The notes under the pieces are model-generated. The model did no database searches, was not told the origin of the DNA, and saw only the letters and a list, made by a program, of their open reading frames with translations. Below are positions 35,911 through 48,885 of a stretch of DNA of 64,000 nucleotides, in pieces. The stretch lies in assembly GCA_964007475.1 (NCBI GenBank), contig OZ023273.1, positions 143,193,308 to 143,257,307 of the forward strand, written 5' to 3'. Position 1 is the first letter of the stretch. Every line of letters starts with the position of its first letter. This DNA comes from Hybos culiciformis (Eukaryota > Arthropoda > Insecta > Diptera > Hybotidae). Made by a program: the position numbers and the translations under genes.

Positions 35911-38900
35911 ATTTATTTCATTCAAATTAATTTATTATGATCTTTTGATATTTATATCATTATTTCATCTTATTTTTTTTTTTAAATAAATTTTGAAAAA
36001 AAAAAAAAATTAAAAAAGAAAATAAAAATATTATATCGTTAATATAAATATATTAAAGTAATATTGCATAATGCTATACAAAATTATATGTAGGTATATA
36101 TATCGTATATAAAAGAACATAAAATTTCTTCTAACTATGAAACTAAGAATTACCATTTGTACCATTAGTTCCCCATCATTTTATTCTGTTGTAAAATATT
36201 TAAAAAATATTTATTTTCCCTAGAAAAGATTTTTTTTTATTTTCATATTTCATATATTTATATGCAACAAAACCACATTATTTATTTTCACAATACTCTT
36301 ATGTAGTTAAAAATTTGAATGTTACAAATGAATTTTATTACATTTTCTCTTATATTAAGACTTTAAGCTTTAGAATTCGATTCGAAACTAAAAAAGTTTG
36401 ATAATTTATTTTGAAAAACACCGTACATTCAATCACATGGTTATTAAATTCTAAAATATATACTTGATCTAACATAGAATTCTGTTTTATATTGAAATTA
36501 TAAAATTGTATCAATGTATCTGTCAATCTTATTCTTAAATTGATACAAATAAAAAGAAACATAAATGTTTTTACACTTATAAGTATTTCTTAATTAAGTT
36601 TTCTTCAAAAACAATTTTTTTAGAACCAGCATATTAATTATTAAACATTGGATGGAAGAAAAAAAAAGAGAAAAAAAAAGAAAAAAAGAAGAAAAATTAA
36701 AGAAAAAAAAAAACAGCCAGTATTACAATAATTATTTAGGGTCGAAATAAGACACTAAGTCCTTCTTCTAAAATTATTATATTTTTTATGGAAATTGTTA
36801 AAATCTTTGAACTTTACTACAAATTAGCATTTAAATTAAGGACTAAAATTTGTCCTATATAAATATTATAAAAATAGACTAATTTTATATATATAAAAAT
36901 ATATATGCACACTAAAAATGTATAATCAACGATGTGTACTATATATAATTTATTATACATGTATATATATACAACTGTAGAGCATTGTCTGACAAGGGTT
37001 TTCGCGTGTTTGGTGGTAAACCCACATAAAAAGAAAATTTCATTGTTATTATTATTATTATTTTTTTTTTTTTTTATATAAATAAATACATTTATACATA
37101 ATATATAGAAGAAAAAAATTTTTACAATTACAATTACACAAGAGAACCAAGTGTAATTTATTCATACCAAAATTTGTATATTATTTTAACATTCTGTGTT
37201 CCTTACTACCCTTTGACATGAATTCTTGTTTTTAATGAATCTAAAAAAAAAAATAAATAAAAATTCTCTTCTTTTTTTTTCTGTTAAACAACATAAGTCA
37301 AGTGCTTCCAAAATGTATACAACTTGGTAGTTTCATATATAATTGTAGAAAAATGTATAAATTGTTTGTAGCCCCCCTGGTTTATAGTTTCAAACAAAGT
37401 ACAATATTACAAGTTCAGATATTAATTATTTTGTTGACAATAATCTAATTACTAACAGTTTAATCTATATAATAGTCTTGAAATTTTTTTTTTATTATTT
37501 TATAAAATATATAAATTCAATAAAAATGAAGTAGTTTAATTGAATGAACATCTTAAACTTAAAAATTTAATTTTTGATACTCAATATATTATATTTATAT
37601 TTATTTATATTTATATAAATATTTCTAACTAGACTATAGATTTAGAAAAATCTTTAGGATTTAACACAACTTGTAATTGACATTTTCTCTAATTACAGGA
37701 AGTACGGAAATGCGACAGAATTTAATTACAAAATTTCTCATTAAATTATATCTAAAAAAAATATATTATTTAACATTAAAAAACCCTAATTTAATAGATT
37801 TAATAGAGATATGTAGGTACCTACTAAATTTATTGTAACTTCATTACATTGAAAAAAAAAAAAAAAAAAAACTATTAAGATTTTAAATTTAATCCATTTT
37901 ATTTAAAGATAAAATATATAAAATATTGTTTTTGCCTACAGGAATTTTTGTCTAGCTATAAAAATGATAAATTAAATATAAAGATGTATAATAAAAAATA
38001 CAAAAGTATACATAAAACATACATTCGCAAAGCTACATATATTATATTGAATATACATATATTTTATATTAAGTATATATAAATAAAAAAAAAAATTTTC
38101 TGTTTATTTAGTACATATATATATTTTGTTTATTTTTTCCCTAAATGTGGTAATGAATACCATGGAGGGTAACAAAATAAATAAATAAAAAAAAAAAAAC
38201 TATGTATTAATATAACATAAGTTGTTAGCACAACAAAGTTGTAAATTTTCTTCTTCTTGTTGTTTTTTGTTGTTGTTTTGTGATGCATAAGTTTTAATAA
38301 ATTCATGTAGTTTGTTTCCACAGTTTTTTTTTTTTTTAAATATTATTCAGCTTTTAAAGTTGTCCCTTATTAGTTTAAAGATAATGAGAGTTTTTCTTCC
38401 TCGAATTGAATAAATATATTATAAATGGGTGCACATTTAATAAAAAAAATAAAAATTTTTATCATGCAAATGTTTTATAAATTTTCAAACTTAATTTAAA
38501 TATAATTAATATCAAGCAAATCAATTTAAATTGTAAAAACAAAATTAGGAATAAATTGTTAAAATTTCAATATTGCACTACCAGTTCTTTCAAAATTATC
38601 AATGGAAACTTATTTTTAGTCAATCTGAGCTGCAATACATTTCTACGCAGCTTCAAATTGAGATTTATTTACTATAATAGTTATTACGAATAAAAATCCA
38701 ATTAATATATAAACTAGTTACAAAAAAGTTCAATCCAATAGTTTTTCGAAAATTATTAATTTCATAATTACCATACACCCAATGTAATTAAAACTTATTC
38801 CGAAGTTTTTTGAGTTTGAAAATAAAATTACATATATTACATTTCAATTTCTATATATCAAATGTACATCGAACATTTTGAATTAAAAATTCAATAAATC

Positions 38901-40381
38901 GACTTGTTTTCGAGTATATTCTATATATGAATAATGTTTCTCAATTATTATCCCACCAAAACATCAAGAATAATATTTTCATGTAACCGATTACTCAGAA
39001 ATCATTATTTTTCTAAAAAAAATTAATTCAATTAAAATGGAAACTTTAGATTATATATATTTATGTGATTCCTTAATTAAAAAAGAATATACATACATAT
39101 ATATTTCTAAATAAATAATTTATTATTATAGAAAATTTTTTACTCACCACCTTCATTTTATTTAATCATGACAACAACATCATTATTAACTGAACTTTTA
39201 TGAAAAAATAAAAAAAAATAATAAAAAATTCTTTTTTTCCCCATGTAATTATGGTATTAACTACAATAATTAAGGATTTCTACCAGCATTTAAATAATAA
39301 ACTTATATTTCACAGCAGTCATACTGGTTGGTACCATATTAAATTAAATAAGAATAATTTTGATTGAATTTTTTGTGCTTCAAAAAAAAAAAAAAAAAAT
39401 ACCAGAAATAGGTCCTTTTTTAACCCTTTTTATATAAAAATAATCTATATTATTATATATACATACATATTTTTTTTTTTTTAATTAGAATTATTATTGT
39501 AATATAAAAAAAAGGATTTATGTTAAATTATATTATTATTATTATATTATTCGATATTACGGCAGGATGTTTATATAATGTTGAGTATCAAAATACCGAG
39601 AATTTGATATAATTTAAGTAGTCATAGGTATATATGAGCTTTTAATGACGTTATATATAGGAAATCCAAAGAAAAAATAAAAATAATAACCCTAATCTAT
39701 TCCCAGATCTACAAAAACAAATTTAATTCAAAACAAATGCAAGTCTATTAATTTGAAATTCATTGTGCACAAAAACTCAAATACCTATATTCTAAATATC
39801 TAAACTGAAATTTAAATAGACTGTGAATAGTTGTTAAACAAAAAAAAAAAAAATAGATAAAAATTTCTTTTAAAATAAAATCGAAAATTATTTGAATGAC
39901 TAGATATTGAAGATGTATACAACTAACTATTAATAGTGACCTGTACAAAATTTTATTCAAAGAAAAAAAAAAAGAACTCTGAATGTTCTGAATGTTCGAA
40001 AATTTTCATGATGAATATACTTGTGCAGGTGATAAAGTAATTTGCAATGTAAATAAAATAAACTTGAAATACATTTTTATTATTTTTCATTTCAAATATT
40101 TATTTGAATTTTTACGTTGCGAAAAAATCATATATCTACATAAATATTTTCAATTGAATTGACAATTTTTGTTTTTTTTTGTTTCTTATTTATTTGCATT
40201 AACTTTTTAGATAAAATAAAGATTGATTATTGAAAAACTATGTGCAAAAAATATATATTTTCTATCTAGTTCTGATTTAATTTTCATTTTTTTTTTTTAA
40301 ATTTAAAATTTTTTTTCCTAATTTTTTTTTATTTGGTTAGATAATGTTATAATCTCTATTTTATTTTAGATCAATATGTTC
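35911..40381. other. AT-rich non-coding stretch
   Basis: No gene is recognised; poly(A)/poly(T) runs and AT dyads only. It ends at a strong splice-acceptor-like sequence (polypyrimidine then TTTTAG at about 40365-40370). Confidence 0.5.
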
Positions 40382-40410
40382 ACGGATTAGCTACAATATT
40401 AACTGCATGA
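40371..40410 (+). other. Possible terminal coding exon (weak)
   Basis: A good acceptor (CTCTATTTTATTTTAG) is followed by a short frame reading QYVHGLATILTA and then TGA at about 40408-40410. The segment is less AT-biased than its surroundings. No upstream partner exon is recognised and the family is unknown. It could equally be chance, as acceptor-like strings are frequent in T-rich DNA. Confidence 0.15.
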
Positions 40411-42231
40411 TTTGGCAATACCGTCAATAACGATTATTTAGGCTTACAATTCATACATACACGTATTCAACTTTACTGTACAAGTTAATATAAAAAAAAC
40501 TAAACTTATATAAACTTTATTCTAAACAAAACTGTATGCAATAAATGACGTAAAATCATTCAAATGGAATTATTGTAAATAGAATTCCCTAAACAATTAA
40601 CTGCAACGTTCTTCGATTGATATTGATATACCGTACGTTCTTTTTGAATGATTGCAATGAAATATTCAAGTGAAAAAAAAAAACAATTCGAAGGTTACAT
40701 ATTATTGTTTATTTTACAGATCAGAAATACAATTTTTATATATAGTTTTTAACAAAGCAGTGACTGAAAGCGATGGGGTTTTAAGTGAAGTCTGCTTTTA
40801 TAAAATTTTATTTTAAAAGTTATTTAATTTTTAAATTATACTTTGAAGTTTGATTAAAAAAGAACTTTTCTATATTTGCCAAATGCTTAATAATTTAATT
40901 TTATAGACACAATAGATGTAAAACTATATATAATATTTAACTTTTAGGCAAAAAAAGAAAAACCAAAAATTTTCCTTTGAACATCTATATACATATTTTC
41001 CAATTCTAACTTTATTTAATTCTCTTATTTCACTTTTGCTTTTAATTATTAATCCTCTGCCGACAGTTTGTTTAAATTAAATAAACTGACTGTGCACACT
41101 GCATGTACATATATACTTCAAAATATTAAATCAAAAATTCACTAAAATTTTATTATAAACGAAAAAAAATGTTTTTCTAGGAAATTTGTAATATAAAACG
41201 TAAAAAAAAATATGTGCACATTCTACCTATCTAAATAAATCTAGTTTAGAAATTATTTGAAAAAAAAAAAAATATTATGTACATACAAGTACATACATTT
41301 TAGATATTATTAGCTACCTAGTGTAAATATTTCACGATGATGAAAAAAAAAGACGAAGAAAATAAGTACTTTCATGTCATATTTTCAGACTTGTGTGCCT
41401 AATATTCAACATATTCTTCTTTTTTTTTATGTTTCGCAATCCATAGATATGCGCATATATATGTAGTAACAATATAATATATACGGATTTTGAAATTTCC
41501 CTCTATCTTCTACTGTATATATAATAATAATGTATTTTAACAGATAAATTTAGAACGTCAAAACTACGATAAAATTTGTGTATAAAATTCAATTCTTATA
41601 CCATCTACTACTAAGGGAATAATATAAACATATGAATAAAATATGTACAATAATAAACCATAGAATAGAAGGGATTCTTTTATTATTATTTAAAATGAAA
41701 ATATTGAGTTAAATAACATTATATGGATTGATGTTTTTCTATTAAATACTACCTTGAAGATTCACAATTTTATATAGATTTATGAGAAAATTTTGAGTTA
41801 TTTACTTCAAAATCATAATTTATTAAATTTTTTTTTTTCCAATCCATCATTATTTCATTCCAAAAAAAAAATTCTAACAAAATAGTGAAATTTTAGATAA
41901 TAATCTTTCTAGTCTATATATATATATGTACATATTACATATATTTATTAGCTCTATTATTTTCCAACAATCAGTCAGTTTCAGTTTCTTGTATCTGAAT
42001 TTAAGTTAAATTTTTCATATATACATAATTTCTGAACATAAGAAAAGTATGTAATCATAACAAAATAGGAAAAATGCGAGTGAGTAGTATTGGTTATATA
42101 ATATGTAGTCACGACGTTTTTATTTTACTTTTATTAGTAGTTTATTATAAATGCATCATGAAAATTGTAAAATTCTTCATTGACTAACTTTTTTCATACA
42201 AAAAAAATAACTAAACTTTGTGTTCAAGGCT
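40411..42231. other. AT-rich non-coding stretch
   Basis: No gene or repeat is recognised. Confidence 0.6.
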
Positions 42232-42263
42232 AGTTCGCAGACAAAAAAAGCCTGTTTGCAAAC
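42232..42263. repeat. Fragment related to the 33940-34317 element
   Basis: AGTTCGCAGACAAAAAAAGC followed by CTGTTTGCAAAC matches the reverse complement of 34144-34176 with a few differences. It is a short dispersed copy of the same subrepeat pair. Confidence 0.5.
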
Positions 42264-45200
42264 CTTGGGCAGATAGACCATTGAATTCAAATATTACGAT
42301 TAAATATTAGTGTTACTTAGTTTCTAAAAACTTAAAAAAAATAATAATAAAAAAATCAACTACACAAGGATATGAGAATTTTAATTTTAATAAAATATAA
42401 TTTTTGTTTTGTACATAAAAGAAAATATAACAAGGGAAACTAATAAAAAGAACTGTATATTACATAAAAACATAATATGTTTTTATCTGTAATTTTTATT
42501 ATTTGAACCTAAAAACCTACAAAATAAAAAAGCATTATCAATATATGTGGATATACATATATTTTTTTTAAGAATTTTATCATCTGACAAAAATAAAAAC
42601 ATATTTTTTTTTTCACAATCGCTATTCACACGTGAATATCATTTTGACATATATGAATTTGAAAGTTTGATCAATGTTTATTTTTTTTTCATACTTGGTA
42701 ATTTTTCAATGAAAATTAAAACATGTAAATAATATGTATATTTATATATCAATACAAAATACATTGAAGGTATTCAACTGAATAAAAAAAAAAAAAAACA
42801 GAAATTTATGACCAATTTTAGCAACTGAAAATGAATTTAATTTTACTTCTTTAACACGATAAAATCCAATACTTTCGTTACGAATTATTCTACATACATA
42901 TTCATTACGTTTTTATATAAATACAAACATATACCTACATAAAATGAACATAATATATATATATATTATGTAAAGTAAATCCTTCGGGGAATATTCAACT
43001 TTATATTAAATGTTAGTTTACTTAAGGATTCAAAATATTTCCTTTTTAAATAACATAATAATATATAATATACGCTCTATATTCACATAAACATAATAAT
43101 TGTATACAAAAAAAAAAACAACATAGTACAATGATGAAAAAAAAATTGTTTAACATACAAATTAAATAACTGTATAACTTAAACCTATATTTCATAATTG
43201 GTAATTTGTAAACATAAAAATCATGAAATTTATGTTATAATTTTTAAACCGTATGTTTTGAAATTATATATTTTTTTTCTACATGCAATGAAATTAATTT
43301 ACATCTGAAGTATTCGAATTTTGGAATAAATATCTAAAGGAATCGAATTTTAAAAAATAAAGTTTCAGCGATTCAGAATAAGAAGCAAAATCATAAATGA
43401 TCATCCATAAATGTATTTTGAAACTGTGTTTTTGAATTTTAAACTTCAAACATAAACTTATTTCATTAGGATTTCTATACTTAACTTTTCTGCACATTCA
43501 ACACAGTCATTGTTGTTTAACATAATGTTTTAACGCAGTATTATAATAGAGCTGCGTTCTTATTCAAAAACAAAAAATTCATTATTATCCTGATCAAAAG
43601 AAATATACTCAATTGTTTCTTTTATCAAAATTTTAAATTTAACTTAAAATGGTTTTTTTTTTTTTTTCGAAATCTCATTTCTTTATGTTTAAATCTACAA
43701 CTAATATTTTAGGACCTATGTATATTCATTTTCATGTAAAAAGATATTTTTGAAATTGTTTTGTATATGAAAAAAAAAAAAAAAAAAATAGAATTATCCT
43801 TTCTACTTTAGAAATTTTCAAGCTATTCAGATTTGTGCTGAATAGGGAAAATTTTTATGTTTTATGATATGTACTCAAAGGTATTTTATTTATAGAATAT
43901 AATATAGTATCAAGCAAGCTTTATGTATAGGAACCAGGATTTGGTTGGAACGAAAAACTTTCTTTCTTTTTTTCTTTCTTTTTTTTTATATATATATTTT
44001 TGTGATTTTTCATTTACATAATAAATAAAAGAATATTTACATATATAATTTATATATGTATCTGAATAGTTGTTATTATATGAGGAAAAATTTTTTTTTA
44101 GGATATACAGGATAAAGGATAAAAGTAGATAGGTATAGATAGTTTTTTTTATTTTTATTTATTTTATTTTTATTTTATTTTATCCTTTAATGTTAGACAA
44201 GTTCAAATCAAATAAAAAAAAAAAATTAAATTTATATACATATATATTTTTAAATTGATTACTGAAAATATAAATTTTATACATTTTATGTACTTAAGGT
44301 ATATATTATATTATTATACATAATACATGCATACATAATTTCCAAATATTCCATAAAATTTATTTAATAAATTAAAAATTTATTTGAAAAACATTTTCAA
44401 TTGATATTTACAAAATTTTCTTTTACCAATGAAATAACTATTAATACATATAGTTTATTTATGTATTATATTGATTAGTTAACTTTCATTTAATTGACTT
44501 AGAATGATTGAGGTTTGTTGTATATAGCATAGTTAGGACAAAACAAAAACCTGATGTTGGTTTTTCCATACTTTTGTTTCTTTTGGAATACAAAATTTTA
44601 AAATATAAACAATATATATATTTTATGTACATTATGTACACAGTACACATCATAGAAAATGAAACCTTTTTTATTTTTCACATACACATATGTTGAAAAT
44701 CTGACACTTTTCTAAATATATTTTGAACATATCTGACGTAAAATGCATTATCTACGTATCAAAAATATTTTATGTTGAATTAAAAAATCCTTTTTGCATG
44801 CATAATATAATAATAATTCTCTTTTAAAATTATTATTATTATTATTATTATTATTATTTTAATTCAAAAAGTGTTCGTAAATACAAATGTGTAGCTTCAT
44901 CATCCAAGAATACATTTATAAAAAATAAAATTCAGGAAAATAATTAAGCATTTTATATATAACTAGCTAGATTATTTCATATGGAAAGTGATTAATGAAA
45001 TTATTTCATTAAAATAATAGTTTATAAATAAATTGAATTCATATTGTACAAGGTATCTAGATTTATATGACATTAAACTATCATACTGCTACATTAATCA
45101 GTTGTGTTCAGCTGAAAACTGACAACTAATAATAATAGATGTACATAAATAATATTCAAAATTTTTAGTTATTATTGGCTTTGTTGTTATAATTTTTAAT

Positions 45201-48200
45201 ATTTAAACACTATCTTCCCCGTGGAAAAGCCGAAAAAACATATAAATTAAAATCTTCCCTAAAAAACACTAAAACAAGACTTAGAATAAAAAAAAATAAT
45301 TTTTTTTAATAAAAAAAAATAATTTTTTTTAAATCTGACATTTTTATGTTATTAAATGCAAATGACTATAGCGAAAATTTTTTATAATTTAATTTTACGA
45401 CACAGTACTAAATAAAATATATAAATGTACAATATTAAAAAAAATTAGCTTAAAAATAATATTTTATAATCAAGTTTTTTTTTTCATATAAATAATACCT
45501 ACATAGTATATGTTACATAAATACTTGTACATAAAATGAATATCTAGATATTGAGTTTCAATTTTATGTATTTTTTTTTTTTATTATTAAATGTATAAAA
45601 ATATATATTATATATAAAATATTACAATAGGAACAAATATATTTATATAAAAAAAAAAAATGTTATAAATTTTTAACATTGAAGTTTTTATATAAAATTT
45701 TTCTTCTTTTTTTTTATGTAAAAGCAGAATTTTCTTTTCTTGACTTTTTTTTTTATTATTTTACTGTCTAGAATATCAAGACAATTCAATTTATTATTAT
45801 TTTCTTTTTTTCTATCTTTAGAAAAAAAAAAATAAAATTTTTTTTTAAGAAAATTTCATTCAAATCGAAAACAATATTATCGAGAAAAATAAATATATGT
45901 ATGTATATATATGATAAATCGGTTTCATTATAAATTTGATATAAATTTTATATTATTATTATTAGAATTTTATTTTTTTTTTGTATTTTGATTTCAATAT
46001 TAAAGTTGAAGAGTAAAAAAAACAAAAAAAAAAAACCAAAAGAAATCAATTATTATTAAATAAAAATAAATTTGATATTATCATTTTCTTGAAGAAAAAT
46101 AAAAACAAGAAAAAAAATCTTACGAATTCTTCTAATAAATAATAATATTTATTGAGAAAACAAAGAGAAAAAAAAACAATATTATTTTAGATAGATAGTA
46201 CGAGTTCTTATATTATTCACCTATAAGTATGCAAAGCATAATATTATTCGTTATTAATTTTTAGGGTTTTTATTTAGAAATAATATAATATTTATTTTAT
46301 GTAAATTTGAAAAAGTTTTCACAGTTTTTAATTTAATAACTCTGATAAAATTATTTATAAAATTTATTTATTTATTTTTATTCTTGTATATATACAGATT
46401 TATTATTATAGTAAAACCATGATGAACTGAACATTTTATTCACAGATAGAAATATAAAAATATTTTTAAGAAAAGTTCATTTAATTCTCGAATACTTTTT
46501 ATAAATAAGTTTCGAACTTTTGTAAAGCTTGTCGAAAATTAAACGCGCGAAATGCTTTAAAAAGTTTTTTGTATCTTTTTAATGACATTAATGACTATTG
46601 ATCGATGATAGATGATACTAAGATTTGTTTATCAAGTCTCACAACCTTTATTAAATAGATTCGATGTAAAGTTCCGAAAGTTAAGTTTTTTAGCGTGTCC
46701 TAAAGCCTAGACAAGATTGAATTTTCTTTGTAGGATCATCAGTTCAATATTTTTTTTAAATATTCGTTTTGAATATTATAATCAGTTTACAAGAGTTACT
46801 CTTTGTATAAATTATTGTGAATAAAATCACAAATTATATTTTTCTTATTTAAAAAAAAAAAACTATGCGCAAATATCGTAATTTATTCCATTTTTATAAG
46901 ATAAAATTCGACATAATAATAATAATAATAAATTTTTGATTCTAAATCAATATGAAAATATGTTGGTACGTATGTATATAAATAACTAAACCACAAATAA
47001 ATTCCCTTTTAAATGAGCCCCTATTGAGAACTCAATAGAAAAAAAAAAAAAACCAATTTTATTCTTATCAATATAATTGCTATAAATTTCTAATGATCTA
47101 CTGTAAATCATCAGTCTCCCTATTACAATGATGTAAAACTTACCACTAACATTCAGTTTTTTTTTTTTTTTCAATAATAATCAATACTATGATGTAATAT
47201 TTTATCTTAAAAAGAAACCACATAATTTAGTTCAAAAAACATACCTATATATACAGCATAAATATATCTATCTATTTTATGAGTATCGATAAAAAGATTT
47301 ATGTTTTCTCATAAAATATTTAAAGGTTTCGTGATATCAGAATTTTATATATACATATAGAAAGAATTTACAGAACCATTTTCAAATCACACAAGTATTA
47401 TTTTATGAATTATTGGTGGTTTTATAATTTTTAACTATATATACAACTAACAAAATAGAGATATGATTTATATTCAAATGAATATAAAAGATAGTATATA
47501 ATAGATAATGATACCGGAAAAATTTTCTTTTAACGGAACTAATATGTAATGCATTATTTAAAGTAAGCTGTTAATTCGTATGTAGAAAATAATAATAAAA
47601 AAAAAATCATGCTATGAATTTTTTGATTTTAAAATTATCAACATATTGAACATATTGACGTAACACATTACAGTAATAAGTTTAAATTGAAAATTTCGGT
47701 TCAAAAAAAGGAAGAAACATATTGAAAAGAAAATATAGTGAAGAATATTACAAAATAATACAATTTTAATTTTTTATTGACTCTTGAATAAAATATTTTA
47801 TTTCGATAGTGACATAGAATTAAAATGAAAAAAATAGTCAGTTAAGCTCATTAAAAATAAAATATAAATATATTTGGAAGGAAGCTAAATTCGCAATGCA
47901 ATAAATCTCTGTTCTAGTTACATATTATGTCAAAAACAAAAAACCAAAACACTCATATATTTTAATATTCGAATATATAAAAATAAATAAAAATGTAATA
48001 AAAATCGATGATCTCAAATCAAGTCACGTTTTTATGTTTTATTTTTCCAGCAGCATAAAAAAAAGGCAAATAAGAAACAAAAAAAAAAACCAAAAAAAAA
48101 ATTCCAAACATTCAGAAAATCAATACAAATCACCCATTTATATATATTTTAGTGGAAAATTTTTCTAAAAATAAGAAATAAAAATCACGCACAAGTATTA

Positions 48201-48543
48201 TGCATTTTTGAAACAGATTTTCCACAGATTTAGCGTAAAACTTTTTCAAACAATTATTTCTATATTTGAAAAAGGAAAAAAAAAAAAAAAATTGACAACA
48301 AAACTTTGTAACTAATTTTACTAATTTTATGATTTCCTTTTATTTTTATGAAAAATAAAAACTTTTTTTTTCTTTGCAATATTTAGTATGTAGTATTATT
48401 GATTTTTTGAACTTTTAAGAATGGATTAAATAATTTAATGAGTAGATTTTTTAAATTTATTTTTTAACAGGAAAAAATTATACTTTCATCGATAAATTTT
48501 ACTAAGCAATTGCGTTCGGCTTATTTCAATATTATGACACTAA
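42264..48543. other. AT-rich non-coding stretch
   Basis: No supported gene. It contains an ATT microsatellite (44829-44859) and a 23-bp tandem duplication of an A9-TAA-T8-like string (about 45285-45330). All open frames are short and compositionally biased. Confidence 0.6.
44829..44859. repeat. (ATT)n microsatellite, about 10 copies
   Basis: Uninterrupted ATT repeats seen directly. Confidence 0.95.
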
Positions 48544-48885
48544 GTCGATCATTCACGCCAAACACGTACCGCTTCAACGTCACACCCATATTTCGTAAAA
48601 ATTCCCAGATGTGATAGAACGAGCTTCGGAGATTCGTTTTCAATTCGCACCTCGCAAATGTGGAATGCTCTCCCATTAAAGTTGTTTCCGACAGCTGGTG
48701 GACGCTTGATTTACGACTTGCGCCGCTTTAAGAAAAGTGTAAATGATTTCCCACTAACTGTCCCACTTTTTAATCCCGTCTAAACTTCCTGTCCTCATTA
48801 CCAAATCCATACTTATCATAGTATTAAAGGTATCCCCCACCTAGTGATTTGGTAACTTTAATAAAAAAAATAAAAAAATCAAACA
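48544..48885 (+). mobile_element. 5'-truncated non-LTR retrotransposon, C-terminal tail and 3' UTR
   Basis: A frame from 48544 to the TAA at 48781-48783 gives about 79 residues. It includes TSHPYFVKIPRCDRTSFGDS, RTSQMWNALP and FKKSVNDFPL. The pattern of TR.AS.SHPF..., then R.TS..DSF..RT...WN.LP, is typical of the extreme C-terminus of ORF2 in Jockey/CR1-like LINEs (family knowledge). A 3' untranslated stretch follows (GTATCCCCCACCTAGTGATT), then an A-rich AATAAAAAAAATAAAAAAA tail (48861-48880). The reverse transcriptase and endonuclease domains are absent because of 5' truncation, usual for LINE copies. An alternative frame upstream (LRSAYFNIMT) may continue the same element through a frameshift, which would move the left edge to about 48510. 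Confidence 0.75.
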
